Source: Candidatus Woesearchaeota archaeon (GTDB lineage Archaea; Nanobdellota; Nanobdellia; Woesearchaeales; JACPJR01). Taken from it: a DNA stretch of 64,000 nt. The stretch spans positions 26,185 through 90,184 of the forward strand of contig JACPJR010000009.1 in NCBI GenBank assembly GCA_016187565.1. The letters run 5' to 3'. The position numbers were made by a program, and so were the translations under genes. Of the stretch, positions 1 through 8,270 are shown piece after piece (the first letter of the stretch is position 1; every line of letters starts with the position of its first letter). The notes under the pieces are model-generated. The model did no database searches. It saw only the letters and a program-made list of their open reading frames with translations, and was not told the DNA's origin.

Positions 1-2663
1 GTTTTTTCTTTCCATAAATGAAGAAGCCTTTGAACTTTCTCACTAAGACTTTCTGAGACTGGATTTTTGAATTTATCAACGAGAACAAATCGGTTTAAGG
101 TAAAGACTATGTTTGCTGCTTTTTCTTCTTTGTTCTTGACGTGCTGCTCAAGTCTTCTGAAATAGTCTTCATCAAATTCAATTATGGGAAGAGATTTCTG
201 GATTTCTTCAAGCTCAGTTGTTTTGTGAATGTACTTTATGGTTTTCTTGAAGTATTGTTCTAAGTATCTATTGTCTTTTGGTTGACTTCTCAGAACAAGT
301 CGTGTATAGTAGGTATAAATTGCGCTTATCCACTGATATTCTGAGAAGAGTTCTGCTTTTATTGTGTCGGGGCCAAGCAACTCAAATATTTTCGTCATGT
401 GCTTGTAGTCTTCTATGAATGCCTTGCTTTTTTCTTCATTTGAAGTGAGTATCTCCACAGCTTTCAGCAGAGTTTTACGATTATATTGGTTCTTTGGAAC
501 GTCTTTGAAAATGTCTAAGATTTGGTTCACCAATCTTACAAAGTCCTTTCTGATTTCCTCAATGCTAAAGAGTGCACCATTTATCTCTCCTTTGCTGTAA
601 ATTTCAAATGCCCTTCTGAACTCTTTTAAAATTCCAATATAATCAAGAATCAACCCCGCTTCTTTTACATCTTTGTATGGCCTGTTTGTTCTTGCTATTG
701 CTTGCAACAGCTTATACTCTTTCAATGGTTTGTCTAAGTACATTGTTTGAAGTATGGGAACGTCAAAGCCAGTCAGAAGCATATCAGTTACAATAATAAT
801 CTTTGGCGAGTCTTCCTCTTTAAATTTTTCAATAACATCTTTTCGAATATCTTCATACTCCTTGCCGTATTGAGCAGTTTCTTCTTTGACATACATAGTA
901 ATCCTATTGGGTTCATCCCGTGCGCCATAACTGAACACAATATCAGAATATTCTTCAGGAAGATACTTGTCAAGCTCTTTTTTGTACAGTACACAAGACT
1001 CTCTGTTTACCGCAACAACCATTGCCTTGAATTTACCCTCAACATTTTCTTTGAAATGCTCAGCGATATCTTTCGCCACTTTTGCAATTCTTTGAGGATT
1101 CTCAAGATACGCCTTTAGCAAGCCAATTTTCTTCTTAACGTCCTCTTTAACAACTTCTCTTGCGTCTTCGGGAATTTCTTCATATTCAACTTCCAAAAAT
1201 GTATCAAGCATTTCTTTATTCAAATGAACTTCTCTTTCAAGTCTTGGTTGATACGCTATCTTTACAGTAAAGCCATCGTTAATCGAATCTGTAATGAAAT
1301 ATTTGTCAAGGTACTTCTCTTCTGGAGGATAACTGAATACATCATATGTGTCAACACCTTTCTTAGGTTTTGAGATAGGTGTTCCTGTAAATGCGAAAAA
1401 GAACGTGTTCTTGAGTATGGCTCTCATTTGAGCTGCTAACGTGCCATATTGTGTCCTATGGCCTTCATCAACGAATGCGACAACATTCTTCCTTGTAAGA
1501 ATTGTTTCTTTGTCTGTTGAAATTTTCTCAAGCTCTTTTTGAAGGACGTGAAGTTCTTCAGCTCGAAATTTATGAATTAAAGTGATGAAAATTCCTCGTT
1601 TTCCTCTGCCTTGGTCATGCTGAAGAACTTTCCTCATACCACTGACCGAACCAATGAGTTCTGGAAGAGTCATGTCCAGAGCATTAAACTCATCATAAAG
1701 CTGTTCTTCTAAATCCTGCCTGTCGATAATAAGAAATATCGTAGGATTAGCCATTGCCTCAGAACGATATAGCTTGTTTGCTGCAAAAATCATTTCTAAA
1801 GTCTTTCCAGAACCTTGCCAGTGCCAGATCAGGCCTTTATTCTTTTCTTCTTTACCTTCAATGTTATTGATGACTCTCTGAACGACTTTTCCTACTGCTC
1901 GATATTGCATGTATCTTGGAAGAACCTTTGTGGCTTCTCCATACTGAACCCTGACATAAACAAAGTTATTGATAATATCGAGCAGTGTTTCCGGGATAAA
2001 TAGTTGAATAACCGAATCGATAGAGTCAAGTTTTTCTGACTTCCATTCATCTATCTTTACATTCTCATTCCAGGGAACAATGGGAAAATACTTAGCTATT
2101 TGCTCTGCAGCAACGCCTATCTGCACATATTTGTAGAGCTCAGGGATATCTTGTTCGTAACTTTTGATTTGTTTGAATGCGTCATACCAATTTTCGGAAA
2201 AACTCGCTGGATTCTTGCACTCAATGTCTACTAAAGGAATGCCATTTACATACAGAAAAATATCTGTTCGTATTTGCTTGTTGCCTCTCGTGTAAACGGC
2301 CTGTCTTGTGACAATAAACTCGTTATTTTGGACATTATCATAATCGAACAGCCTGATTCTCTTGAGCGTTTTATCCTTCTCAATCTTTATGGAGATGCCT
2401 TCTTTCAAGTAAAGCAGTATCTGTTTTATACCCTCTTGATTGCTTGGCTTAAACCTGAGTTCATTGAGTAAATTCTTAATATCCTCATCTCTCAAATCAA
2501 TAGGATTTATGGCCTTTACTTGCTTGATTAAATTCCTTATTAAAAGCGGCTCTTCGAAATTATCTCTTTCTAAAGCGTTACCTGGGACAAAAATCCATCC
2601 TTTACTTTGAAGCTGTTCAACGATATAATCTTCCACGACTGATTTTTCGTTAAAGCGAGGCAT
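1..2663 (-). CDS. hsdR: Type I restriction enzyme, HsdR (R) subunit, partial
   Basis: ATP-dependent motor and endonuclease subunit of a type I restriction system. It begins at ATG 2663 (MPRFNEKSVVEDYIVEQL) and reads open to the left edge, so the C-terminus is missing. The N-terminal nuclease domain shows a D-I-E-C-K motif (VDIECKNP). A helicase Walker A follows (GLIWHWQGSGKT), then a DEAD-like box (FVDEGHRTQYG), a TGTP motif (FAFTGTPIS) and motif VI (QAIARTNRPY). The start overlaps the HNH gene by 14 nt, so it is the last visible gene of the hsd operon. The family assignment is secure. Confidence 0.96.
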   Translation of the reverse strand, partial: MPRFNEKSVVEDYIVEQLQSKGWIFVPGNALERDNFEEPLLIRNLIKQVKAINPIDLRDEDIKNLLNELRFKPSNQEGIKQILLYLKEGISIKIEKDKTLKRIRLFDYDNVQNNEFIVTRQAVYTRGNKQIRTDIFLYVNGIPLVDIECKNPASFSENWYDAFKQIKSYEQDIPELYKYVQIGVAAEQIAKYFPIVPWNENVKIDEWKSEKLDSIDSVIQLFIPETLLDIINNFVYVRVQYGEATKVLPRYMQYRAVGKVVQRVINNIEGKEEKNKGLIWHWQGSGKTLEMIFAANKLYRSEAMANPTIFLIIDRQDLEEQLYDEFNALDMTLPELIGSVSGMRKVLQHDQGRGKRGIFITLIHKFRAEELHVLQKELEKISTDKETILTRKNVVAFVDEGHRTQYGTLAAQMRAILKNTFFFAFTGTPISKPKKGVDTYDVFSYPPEEKYLDKYFITDSINDGFTVKIAYQPRLEREVHLNKEMLDTFLEVEYEEIPEDAREVVKEDVKKKIGLLKAYLENPQRIAKVAKDIAEHFKENVEGKFKAMVVAVNRESCVLYKKELDKYLPEEYSDIVFSYGARDEPNRITMYVKEETAQYGKEYEDIRKDVIEKFKEEDSPKIIIVTDMLLTGFDVPILQTMYLDKPLKEYKLLQAIARTNRPYKDVKEAGLILDYIGILKEFRRAFEIYSKGEINGALFSIEEIRKDFVRLVNQILDIFKDVPKNQYNRKTLLKAVEILTSNEEKSKAFIEDYKHMTKIFELLGPDTIKAELFSEYQWISAIYTYYTRLVLRSQPKDNRYLEQYFKKTIKYIHKTTELEEIQKSLPIIEFDEDYFRRLEQHVKNKEEKAANIVFTLNRFVLVDKFKNPVSESLSEKVQRLLHLWKEK

Positions 2664-3192
2664 TTTTTATCATCCTTTGTTTTTTATGATATTCTAACCA
2701 GTGATTGTACATATCATCCTCTTCTTTGCTTTTTCTTGATGTTACAAAACCGAATACGCTTTTTAGATAATCTCTATCCATCTTGAAGTCTACCTTATTT
2801 TTTAGTCCTAAATGCGCTTGTATTTCTGCATCTGATGAATCTTTATCTCTCATTTCCCTTGTTATTTTCATAATATCATTTTGGCCGTATTTTGAAACCT
2901 TAAATAGGTCAACCACTCCAGTTATCTCACAACCCATGCCAGAATGTTTTATTAGATTGCACATTTGGCAAACAATTTGGAAGTTCTTATCGCTATTATT
3001 CTCAGGGTCCCCATCAATATGATCTACAATTTGGTATTTTTCAGAACGAAAACTACAATAGGCACAGGTATAATTATCTCTATTAAGAATTAGCAACCTC
3101 ATATTTTGCCATGCTTCACCCTTCAAGTTATTGGTTTGCTTCTCATTTCTCCATTTTGCAGGCGGAGCGAAGGATAAAATGAGCGGCTTCAT
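2650..3192 (-). CDS. HNH endonuclease-like protein
   Basis: A 180-aa protein with an HNH core. A CxxC zinc knuckle (YTCAYCSF) is followed by VDHIDGDPENN, and a second CxxC (CQMCNLIKH) closes the module in the first 90 residues. The order Cys-pair, D-H, N, Cys-pair, H is the usual beta-beta-alpha metal nuclease pattern. The C-terminal half is charged and unassigned. It overlaps the upstream gene by 4 nt (ATGA) and hsdR by 14 nt, so it is co-translated with the restriction system. A second nuclease inside an hsd operon suggests an accessory defence role; that is inference. Confidence 0.82.
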   Translation of the reverse strand: MKPLILSFAPPAKWRNEKQTNNLKGEAWQNMRLLILNRDNYTCAYCSFRSEKYQIVDHIDGDPENNSDKNFQIVCQMCNLIKHSGMGCEITGVVDLFKVSKYGQNDIMKITREMRDKDSSDAEIQAHLGLKNKVDFKMDRDYLKSVFGFVTSRKSKEEDDMYNHWLEYHKKQRMIKNASL

Positions 3193-3686
3193 TGTTTTCC
3201 TCCAGTTCTCAGTTCCTCATATATCTCTTCCAAAGTATCCTTATGTCCCCATCCCTCACAACTTCGCTCAATAATTGAGTCAAGCCTTGCTTTGAATCGA
3301 GGTATCAACTTTTGGTTATTATTCAAAGTTTTAACAATCTGTTCAAACATGGATTCCATACTTGAATAAAACGTCTCATACATGTCTCCGTATTCTTCTC
3401 CTAGTTTAACGCCAGTCTCAACATAGAAGGTCATCAATTCTAAAAGATGCTCTGGCTGTTTTGATATTCTCTTAAAATCAGAAATAACTTTTCTAGCATC
3501 ACGAAGATTTATTCTTTCGCTCCAAAGAATATTTTTCAGCTTTTTCTTGTAATAATCAATTGCATTTTCCGGATTTTTCTCAAGTTTCAGCCTCAAAAAG
3601 TCTGCATTTTCCTTGTTTAGGCTGGATAACTCAAGCAGAAGCGAATACAGTTCTTCTTTTCCAAGCTGTTTTAGTGTTGGGTTCAT
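3189..3686 (-). CDS. Uncharacterised helical protein of the hsd operon
   Basis: A 165-aa protein, highly charged and predicted mainly helical, with no signal peptide or membrane segment. I do not recognise a family. The 4-nt overlaps with both the Bro-N gene and the HNH gene indicate translational coupling. A stretch rich in Leu and Glu around residues 5-30 could form a coiled coil. A role with the neighbouring HNH or Bro-N protein is possible but is only inferred from position. Confidence 0.75.
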   Translation of the reverse strand: MNPTLKQLGKEELYSLLLELSSLNKENADFLRLKLEKNPENAIDYYKKKLKNILWSERINLRDARKVISDFKRISKQPEHLLELMTFYVETGVKLGEEYGDMYETFYSSMESMFEQIVKTLNNNQKLIPRFKARLDSIIERSCEGWGHKDTLEEIYEELRTGGKQ

Positions 3687-4522
3687 TTTCCTTTTAGCCG
3701 CTTTCTCTTATCTTTTTCAGGTTCTGAGAGATAATTATCTGGCGAAACGACTTTTGCTCCAGATTCGATTTCGAGCTTTCTTCTGGCATCTCCAGCTATT
3801 TTGCCGCCTTTTCGTGCAGCGTCTTTGCTTTCAACGAACCCTTGTACATTCTTGCCTCTTGTGATTTTTGTTGTTGAGGCTTCTCCAAGCATGGTAAAGA
3901 TTAGCTCCAAATCATCCATATGATCTCTAAGATTCTCCTTTTTAAGCCCCTTGAGTTCTTTGTACTCTTCAATAGTCTGACCAAATGTTGCTTTGCTTAT
4001 CTCGTTAGTAAGAATTGCGTATTCTCTGTCTTCTTTGACTCCTCTTTTCTTCCATTCGTCTGTCAGTTCTTGTCTAACCGCGATGCCTCTAACTCTCTTT
4101 TCAATCCAGTCATCAGAATAGCCTTTTGCCTTGTAAAGCTCTTTCATTCTTGCCTGGGCAAGCTCTGGGTTCTGTATTTCCTCAACACGCTCATAGCCTA
4201 CCTGAGCGAGCCACTGCTTGAACGGCTCAGCTTTTGGAGAGGGGATAGATTGGATTAGCCTGAATATTTCCTTTACATTTCCTACGTCAGTCAGTCTCAT
4301 CTTGCCATCCGAGGCAGGCATTTTCAAAGCGTTACAATTTGTAACGGTTTCATTTCCTTCATCTTTTAGCCTTTTTTTAAGAACTCTCCAGTATGTTTGA
4401 GGGTTCTCACTCTCCGATAAGACCGCAACAATGTCAACTATTGAGAAATACCATTCCTCATTATGCCAAATTCTTCTAATCTTCTTGTCCTGAAAGACAA
4501 CTAAAGCGTTATGATCAGTCAT
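3683..4522 (-). CDS. Bro-N domain (DinD/antirepressor-like) protein
   Basis: A 279-aa protein. The first 110 residues resemble the Bro-N DNA-binding domain of phage antirepressors: F-Q-D-K-K-I-R-R-I-W-H-N-E-E-W-Y-F-S, then VDIVAVLSES, then WLAQVGYERVEEIQNPE. The central part (AKGYSDDWIEKRVRGIAVRQ) resembles the DinD-like proteins often found inside or beside type I restriction loci. The C-terminus is very basic. It follows hsdS after a 90-nt gap, the largest gap in the operon, and overlaps the next gene by 4 nt. Function is not proven; a regulatory or damage-linked role is inferred from the family. Confidence 0.83.
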   Translation of the reverse strand: MTDHNALVVFQDKKIRRIWHNEEWYFSIVDIVAVLSESENPQTYWRVLKKRLKDEGNETVTNCNALKMPASDGKMRLTDVGNVKEIFRLIQSIPSPKAEPFKQWLAQVGYERVEEIQNPELAQARMKELYKAKGYSDDWIEKRVRGIAVRQELTDEWKKRGVKEDREYAILTNEISKATFGQTIEEYKELKGLKKENLRDHMDDLELIFTMLGEASTTKITRGKNVQGFVESKDAARKGGKIAGDARRKLEIESGAKVVSPDNYLSEPEKDKRKRLKGK

Positions 4523-4612
4523 TTTGCAGCCTCCTCATTGAATAATAGCACCATATATTATGTGAGTAAGTACATATTTCCCTAAAAAGTACGAAATTAT
4601 CGTACGGTTGCA

Positions 4613-5806
4613 TCATTGTGTCACCTTCACTCTTTTCTTGCCTGTCAAAAGATCATTCATGAGGCTTTTCTTGATGCTTTCAAGTTTTGATTTCTTGGAT
4701 TTTTGAATTGAAAGTTTTTTGTCTATTGTTGACAACATTAACGATATCTTCTTCTGCTCAGTTATCGGTGGTAGAAAAACTTCAAGTTTTTCCAGCTGAT
4801 TTTTTGTGATTGCCTTAAATGTCGATCCTCCTGATATGGAGTCCAATTTAGAATTGACAGATTTTAAGTAGAAGAATAAGAATTGGCTATCCACACCATC
4901 CTTTGCTCGAATAGCTCCAACTCCCCTGCCAATACAACAATCAGTATTAGCCATATTTACTTCTCCAACGGGAGCTCTAACTGAAATCAATATATCTCCT
5001 TCTTTCGCCACTTTCAAAGGCTTTGAACAATAGATCGTAGGCGAAGGATGCAAATCGCCAAATTCTGCATTTCCCTGCAAGAAAGGAAGTCCGATTCCAT
5101 CTCGATTGTATAATTCTGAAGGAGGGGACTGCCCCATGATCATCTCGAAGAATTTTTCATCTCCCAAAAGAACGGAAGGCCACTTCTTCCCGTCGAACAG
5201 CTCCTTCATGAGGCCCACCTTGAGCCGTTCGACTCGCTGACTCTCTCTCTCTACGATGTCAAGACGAGTGTCGACGGTGGAGAGAACTTCTGAAATTTTC
5301 TTTTGTTCTAAAATAGGAGGAAGTGGTATGTTTATACGTGCAACTTGTGAGCTATTAAGTGCAGGATACTGTCCTCCAGTCATCATTTTAGTGCATTGAT
5401 TTATCACTCCCTTAGTAAATAAAGAATACAACAAGTATTTCGGGTGAATCTTATCTTTCGATGTAAGAACCGCAAAGCCCGTTGAGCATATCTGATTTTC
5501 ATACTTTTTCTCAACAATGGCAAAGGCTTTCAAGTAAGGTCTCACAGTTGACATTATGACGTCGTTTTCATGAACGACTCTTCTAGCCCTTGATGGCGCT
5601 TCTTTTCCAATTAGTCTTTTTACATTTTTTATATTTCCACTTTCATTTTCAACAGACTCAATATCTATATAGAAGAAAGGAGTTTCAGGTTTATTAGAAG
5701 GATCTCTGCTTTCTTTGTTTATTTCAGTAGTCTCATCAAGAGAAAATACTCTCCAATCTTGGGGGATCATTCCTATTTCAGTTTGCTTTAGTTTCTGTTG
5801 TGTCAT
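4613..5806 (-). CDS. hsdS: Type I restriction-modification specificity subunit HsdS
   Basis: Specificity subunit with two target-recognition domains, each ending in the usual conserved helix region: LPPILEQKKISEVLSTVD near residue 180 and LPPITEQKKISLMLSTID near residue 365. Long helical spacers follow each (GLMKELFDGKKW, SLMNDLLTGKK). I place the start at 5806, which gives an ATGA overlap with the previous gene. An in-frame ATG 21 nt upstream (5827) would lengthen the overlap. About 397 aa, normal for HsdS. The first residues (MTQQKLKQTEIG) recur as partial copies upstream in the operon. Confidence 0.95.
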   Translation of the reverse strand: MTQQKLKQTEIGMIPQDWRVFSLDETTEINKESRDPSNKPETPFFYIDIESVENESGNIKNVKRLIGKEAPSRARRVVHENDVIMSTVRPYLKAFAIVEKKYENQICSTGFAVLTSKDKIHPKYLLYSLFTKGVINQCTKMMTGGQYPALNSSQVARINIPLPPILEQKKISEVLSTVDTRLDIVERESQRVERLKVGLMKELFDGKKWPSVLLGDEKFFEMIMGQSPPSELYNRDGIGLPFLQGNAEFGDLHPSPTIYCSKPLKVAKEGDILISVRAPVGEVNMANTDCCIGRGVGAIRAKDGVDSQFLFFYLKSVNSKLDSISGGSTFKAITKNQLEKLEVFLPPITEQKKISLMLSTIDKKLSIQKSKKSKLESIKKSLMNDLLTGKKRVKVTQ

Positions 5807-6165
5807 TTTGTTGCTCTTTTCGCCCAAAACTTTGAGCTATCTCCCATGTGAAACCTTATTTCACCTTCTGCTGTTCCATCAGGATTTACTTTCATCCAAC
5901 CATCACCGTTTGTGGGATCGCATTCATCACTGCCTTCAAATGTGAAGTCATACACTAAATTTTCTCCTGATTTTTTGAAGTCTCCTGACATTGAGCATTG
6001 AACGTAGCCGAAATGAAACTCTCCAATTCCTGATTTTTCTATTTTAATAAATGCCCTTACTTCTTCATTGACATAATCATTATCCCATTCGCTCATTTTA
6101 GTTATGCGCCATGTGCCAATGAAATCCATTTTTTCTCTTCTAATTTGTTTTAGTTTTTGTTTCAT
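5803..6165 (-). CDS. Small uncharacterised conserved protein with hsdS-like leader
   Basis: A 120-aa protein. The core from Met13 (MDFIGTW) to the end reads as a compact beta-rich domain (GEFHFGYVQ, SDECDPTNGDGW, GEIRFHMGD). From memory it resembles a widespread small protein family of unknown function that starts at the MDFIGTW position. The first 12 residues (MKQKLKQIRREK) look foreign: at DNA level they match the start of hsdS. The start at 6165 gives an ATGA overlap with the gene before it. An internal start at 6129 would give the family-sized protein. Confidence 0.75.
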   Translation of the reverse strand: MKQKLKQIRREKMDFIGTWRITKMSEWDNDYVNEEVRAFIKIEKSGIGEFHFGYVQCSMSGDFKKSGENLVYDFTFEGSDECDPTNGDGWMKVNPDGTAEGEIRFHMGDSSKFWAKRATK

Positions 6166-7016
6166 TTTTTCATCTGCCCAAAAAAGTGTGAGATAAAATT
6201 CAAATACCCTCTGTTTCCTCCAATTGATCGGTGCAGTTTTGCAGATTTAATGACGGAAGATAATGATAATGACAAATCGCGTTCATCATAGCTATTCAAG
6301 AATAAAACCAGTTTAATTTTGCTGATGATCTCCTCTTCAAGCCCGTTGAATGACGCTTTCTCAGATAAGATGTTGTCCCTAAGATTTTTTAGTAATTCAA
6401 TCACTTCAGAGTCTTTTAGTGAACTATTTTTTGAATAATGCGACCAAATTGTCTCTTCAATCGCCATAATTATCGGATAAAATGCTTCTCTATTTTTGTC
6501 ATTTATTGCTTCGAATCCACTGCCTATGTCTCTGCATAAGTTAATGACAGCATGCTCATCAGGATTGAAATCCTCTAATTCATCTGCAGCGTCATCTTCT
6601 TCGCTATCGCTTAAACTTTCTTTAAACCTCTTGTAATGTTTTGGCAGCCTCTCAAGGAATAATTTGTCCTGCATAAGAACTTCCTTAAATAGGTTCAATA
6701 CATTCTCAGAATGTTTTGTTCCTCTCCCAGTTAATTCAAGTATAGGACCTTTTAAGTGGTTAGCCATGCTTTTATCATCAGCCCATTTTTCATAAAAATC
6801 AAGGTCTTCCCAGCCAAAGCCAATTGTTGCTATAGGTTCCTCTTCAAAAATCACATTAATGAAAGCCCTTCTGCAATCGCATTTCTTATCGTTGCAGAAG
6901 CTTTCTGGAAAATAATAATGCCCTTCTGGCAAATCTTTTCCTTTAGGCATAAGAATACACCTTGTTTCCTTTTCGGCTACATCTGGGAACCTATTTGCAA
7001 ACATTTCCATCATCAT
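6162..7016 (-). CDS. Uncharacterised protein with Cys cluster, hsd operon cargo
   Basis: About 284 aa. Near residue 35 there is a C-x5-C-x-C cluster (CNDKKCDCRR) followed by FINVIFEEEPIATIGFGWED and later LFLERLPKHYKRFKE. This resembles, from memory, an N-terminal domain that in other proteins is fused to a SEC-C zinc motif; here the SEC-C protein is a separate neighbouring gene. I choose ATG 7016 because a strong Shine-Dalgarno (GGAGGTCA, around 7022-7029) precedes it. The longer form would need a GTG at 7031. An acidic stretch (SDSEEDDAADELED) follows the first domain. Function unknown. Confidence 0.72.
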   Translation of the reverse strand: MMMEMFANRFPDVAEKETRCILMPKGKDLPEGHYYFPESFCNDKKCDCRRAFINVIFEEEPIATIGFGWEDLDFYEKWADDKSMANHLKGPILELTGRGTKHSENVLNLFKEVLMQDKLFLERLPKHYKRFKESLSDSEEDDAADELEDFNPDEHAVINLCRDIGSGFEAINDKNREAFYPIIMAIEETIWSHYSKNSSLKDSEVIELLKNLRDNILSEKASFNGLEEEIISKIKLVLFLNSYDERDLSLSLSSVIKSAKLHRSIGGNRGYLNFISHFFGQMKK

Positions 7017-7017
7017 T

Positions 7018-7068
7018 TTATTGACCTCCACCGATAGTGTGAATCTTTCCTATTTCAGTTTGTTTCAT
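7018..7068 (-). pseudogene. Relic of an hsdS start (16-codon mini-ORF)
   Basis: A 16-codon reading frame, MKQTEIGKIHTIGGGQ, between the RQC-like gene and the 284-aa gene. Its first codons share 16 identical bases (CAAACTGAAATAGGAA) with the hsdS start, where the protein reads KQTEIG. The RQC-like gene stops inside this repeat and the mini-ORF stops 1 nt before the next ATG. I read it as a leftover hsdS 5' end from gene insertion or recombination; it may also serve translational coupling. Confidence 0.55.
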
Positions 7069-7720
7069 TTTGATTCTCTTTTTGCAACGCTGCAAGCACG
7101 CACCTAATTTCATCATAACTTACCTCAGGCAATAATTCTTTTACTTCTTTGACTGTTGGTGATGGCAGTTTCTTGGCCGTCTCATTTATCATCAGGATTG
7201 TTTCTTTTGGAATAACGTCCGAACATGCTAAATAATCATTTGAAATAAGCCTAAAAATATGTGTGTAAATTGTTGACTCCACAAGATTCCTTTCTTTTGC
7301 TACTTCAGAAACAGTTTTGCCATCCTGAATTAATTTTAGAGTTTCTTTTTCTGATTCGCCTACAGTGGCAGGCTTAATTTGCTTGATGATTTGCAAAGGT
7401 ATCTGTTTCTTCTCATCTATGACTAGCTTGCCTGCTTGAGTGAGCTCTAATATAGGATAATCGCGTGAATATCCCTGAATTATCTTTCTTTGAATAAGTG
7501 TCATATTCTCTAATTGTTCAATAAATCCCGTAATAGTAGGTATATCAAACCACATCAGTCCGCCATAAACCACTTCATTAGAAATAGGTTTTACCTCTTT
7601 TGACTTTGATCCTTTAAGAAATTGGGCTAGCTTGATCTTTCCGACATGCAGATGCTTAACTGCATTAAGGATTATCCATGTAACTTGATACATCTGTGTT
7701 TCAGATTTTGATTGCTTTAC
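7055..7720 (-). CDS. Stand-alone RQC plus helix-turn-helix protein
   Basis: About 221 aa, without any helicase domain. The N-terminal 100 residues resemble the RQC winged helix of RecQ helicases (LNAVKHLHVGKIKLAQFLKGSK, written in part, then PILELTQAGKLVI). Residues 125-165 form a helix-turn-helix (SEVAKERNLVESTIYTHI) like the HTH_40 domain found at RecQ C-termini. The start is uncertain: ATG 7741 or 7720, both overlapping the SEC-C gene. In RecQ the RQC domain binds branched DNA, so a DNA-structure-binding accessory role is plausible but inferred. Confidence 0.72.
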   Translation of the reverse strand, partial: VKQSKSETQMYQVTWIILNAVKHLHVGKIKLAQFLKGSKSKEVKPISNEVVYGGLMWFDIPTITGFIEQLENMTLIQRKIIQGYSRDYPILELTQAGKLVIDEKKQIPLQIIKQIKPATVGESEKETLKLIQDGKTVSEVAKERNLVESTIYTHIFRLISNDYLACSDVIPKETILMINETAKKLPSPTVKEVKELLPEVSYDEIRCVLAALQKENQNETN

Positions 7721-8270
7721 CATATTTCTTGATATCCTCATCTAAGCAGCACTTTTTGTATTTCTTTCCAGAGCCGCAATGACATTGCTCATTTCTTCCT
7801 AATTTAGCATTTTTATGTTCATGATCTTCAAACTTCTCAATCGTTTCAGGTCCGAAGAAGTCTAAATTATAGTTCTGTAATATTTCAGCCATTTTATTAG
7901 AATTTTCTTCATTTGCAGAAAACATAATCGTGTTGGGAAAGACATATGAGAAAAAATTATTTCCAAGAAGTGCAAAGCACATTTCAGTTTCTTCTTCCCA
8001 AAAAACGCCTTTTTTATGCTTTAGCGACTCGAGATTCAAAACGATATCCTTGCGAAGCATATCAAAAATTTCTACTATTACACCATCATCAGTTTTTACA
8101 ATCTTTAAATCCTGGTCTTTAATAAACTCAAAAAGTGATTTTACAATATCTTCATGATTTTGGTCTTTACCTGAGGATAATCTGTCTTTTAATTCAATGT
8201 AATGTGTGAATCCTAGTTCTTTCTCAAGGTCATCGTTATCTTTTCCAACAAATGATTGTAACTCCCTCAT
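7701..8270 (-). CDS. SEC-C motif zinc protein
   Basis: A 189-aa protein ending in a textbook SEC-C motif (GRNEQCHCGSGKKYKKCC, residues about 158-175), the Zn-binding tail also found in SecA and many small proteins. The preceding 150 residues are alpha/beta with no recognised family. Its start overlaps the hsdM stop by ATGA, so it is the first cargo gene after hsdM. SEC-C modules usually mediate protein or nucleotide contacts; the target here is unknown. Confidence 0.85.
   Translation of the reverse strand: MRELQSFVGKDNDDLEKELGFTHYIELKDRLSSGKDQNHEDIVKSLFEFIKDQDLKIVKTDDGVIVEIFDMLRKDIVLNLESLKHKKGVFWEEETEMCFALLGNNFFSYVFPNTIMFSANEENSNKMAEILQNYNLDFFGPETIEKFEDHEHKNAKLGRNEQCHCGSGKKYKKCCLDEDIKKYGKAIKI

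Noticed and set aside
747..1118. A 123-codon plus-strand frame inside hsdR
   Set aside because: It lies wholly opposite the hsdR reading frame, whose protein has clear helicase motifs. The plus-strand product shows no domain.
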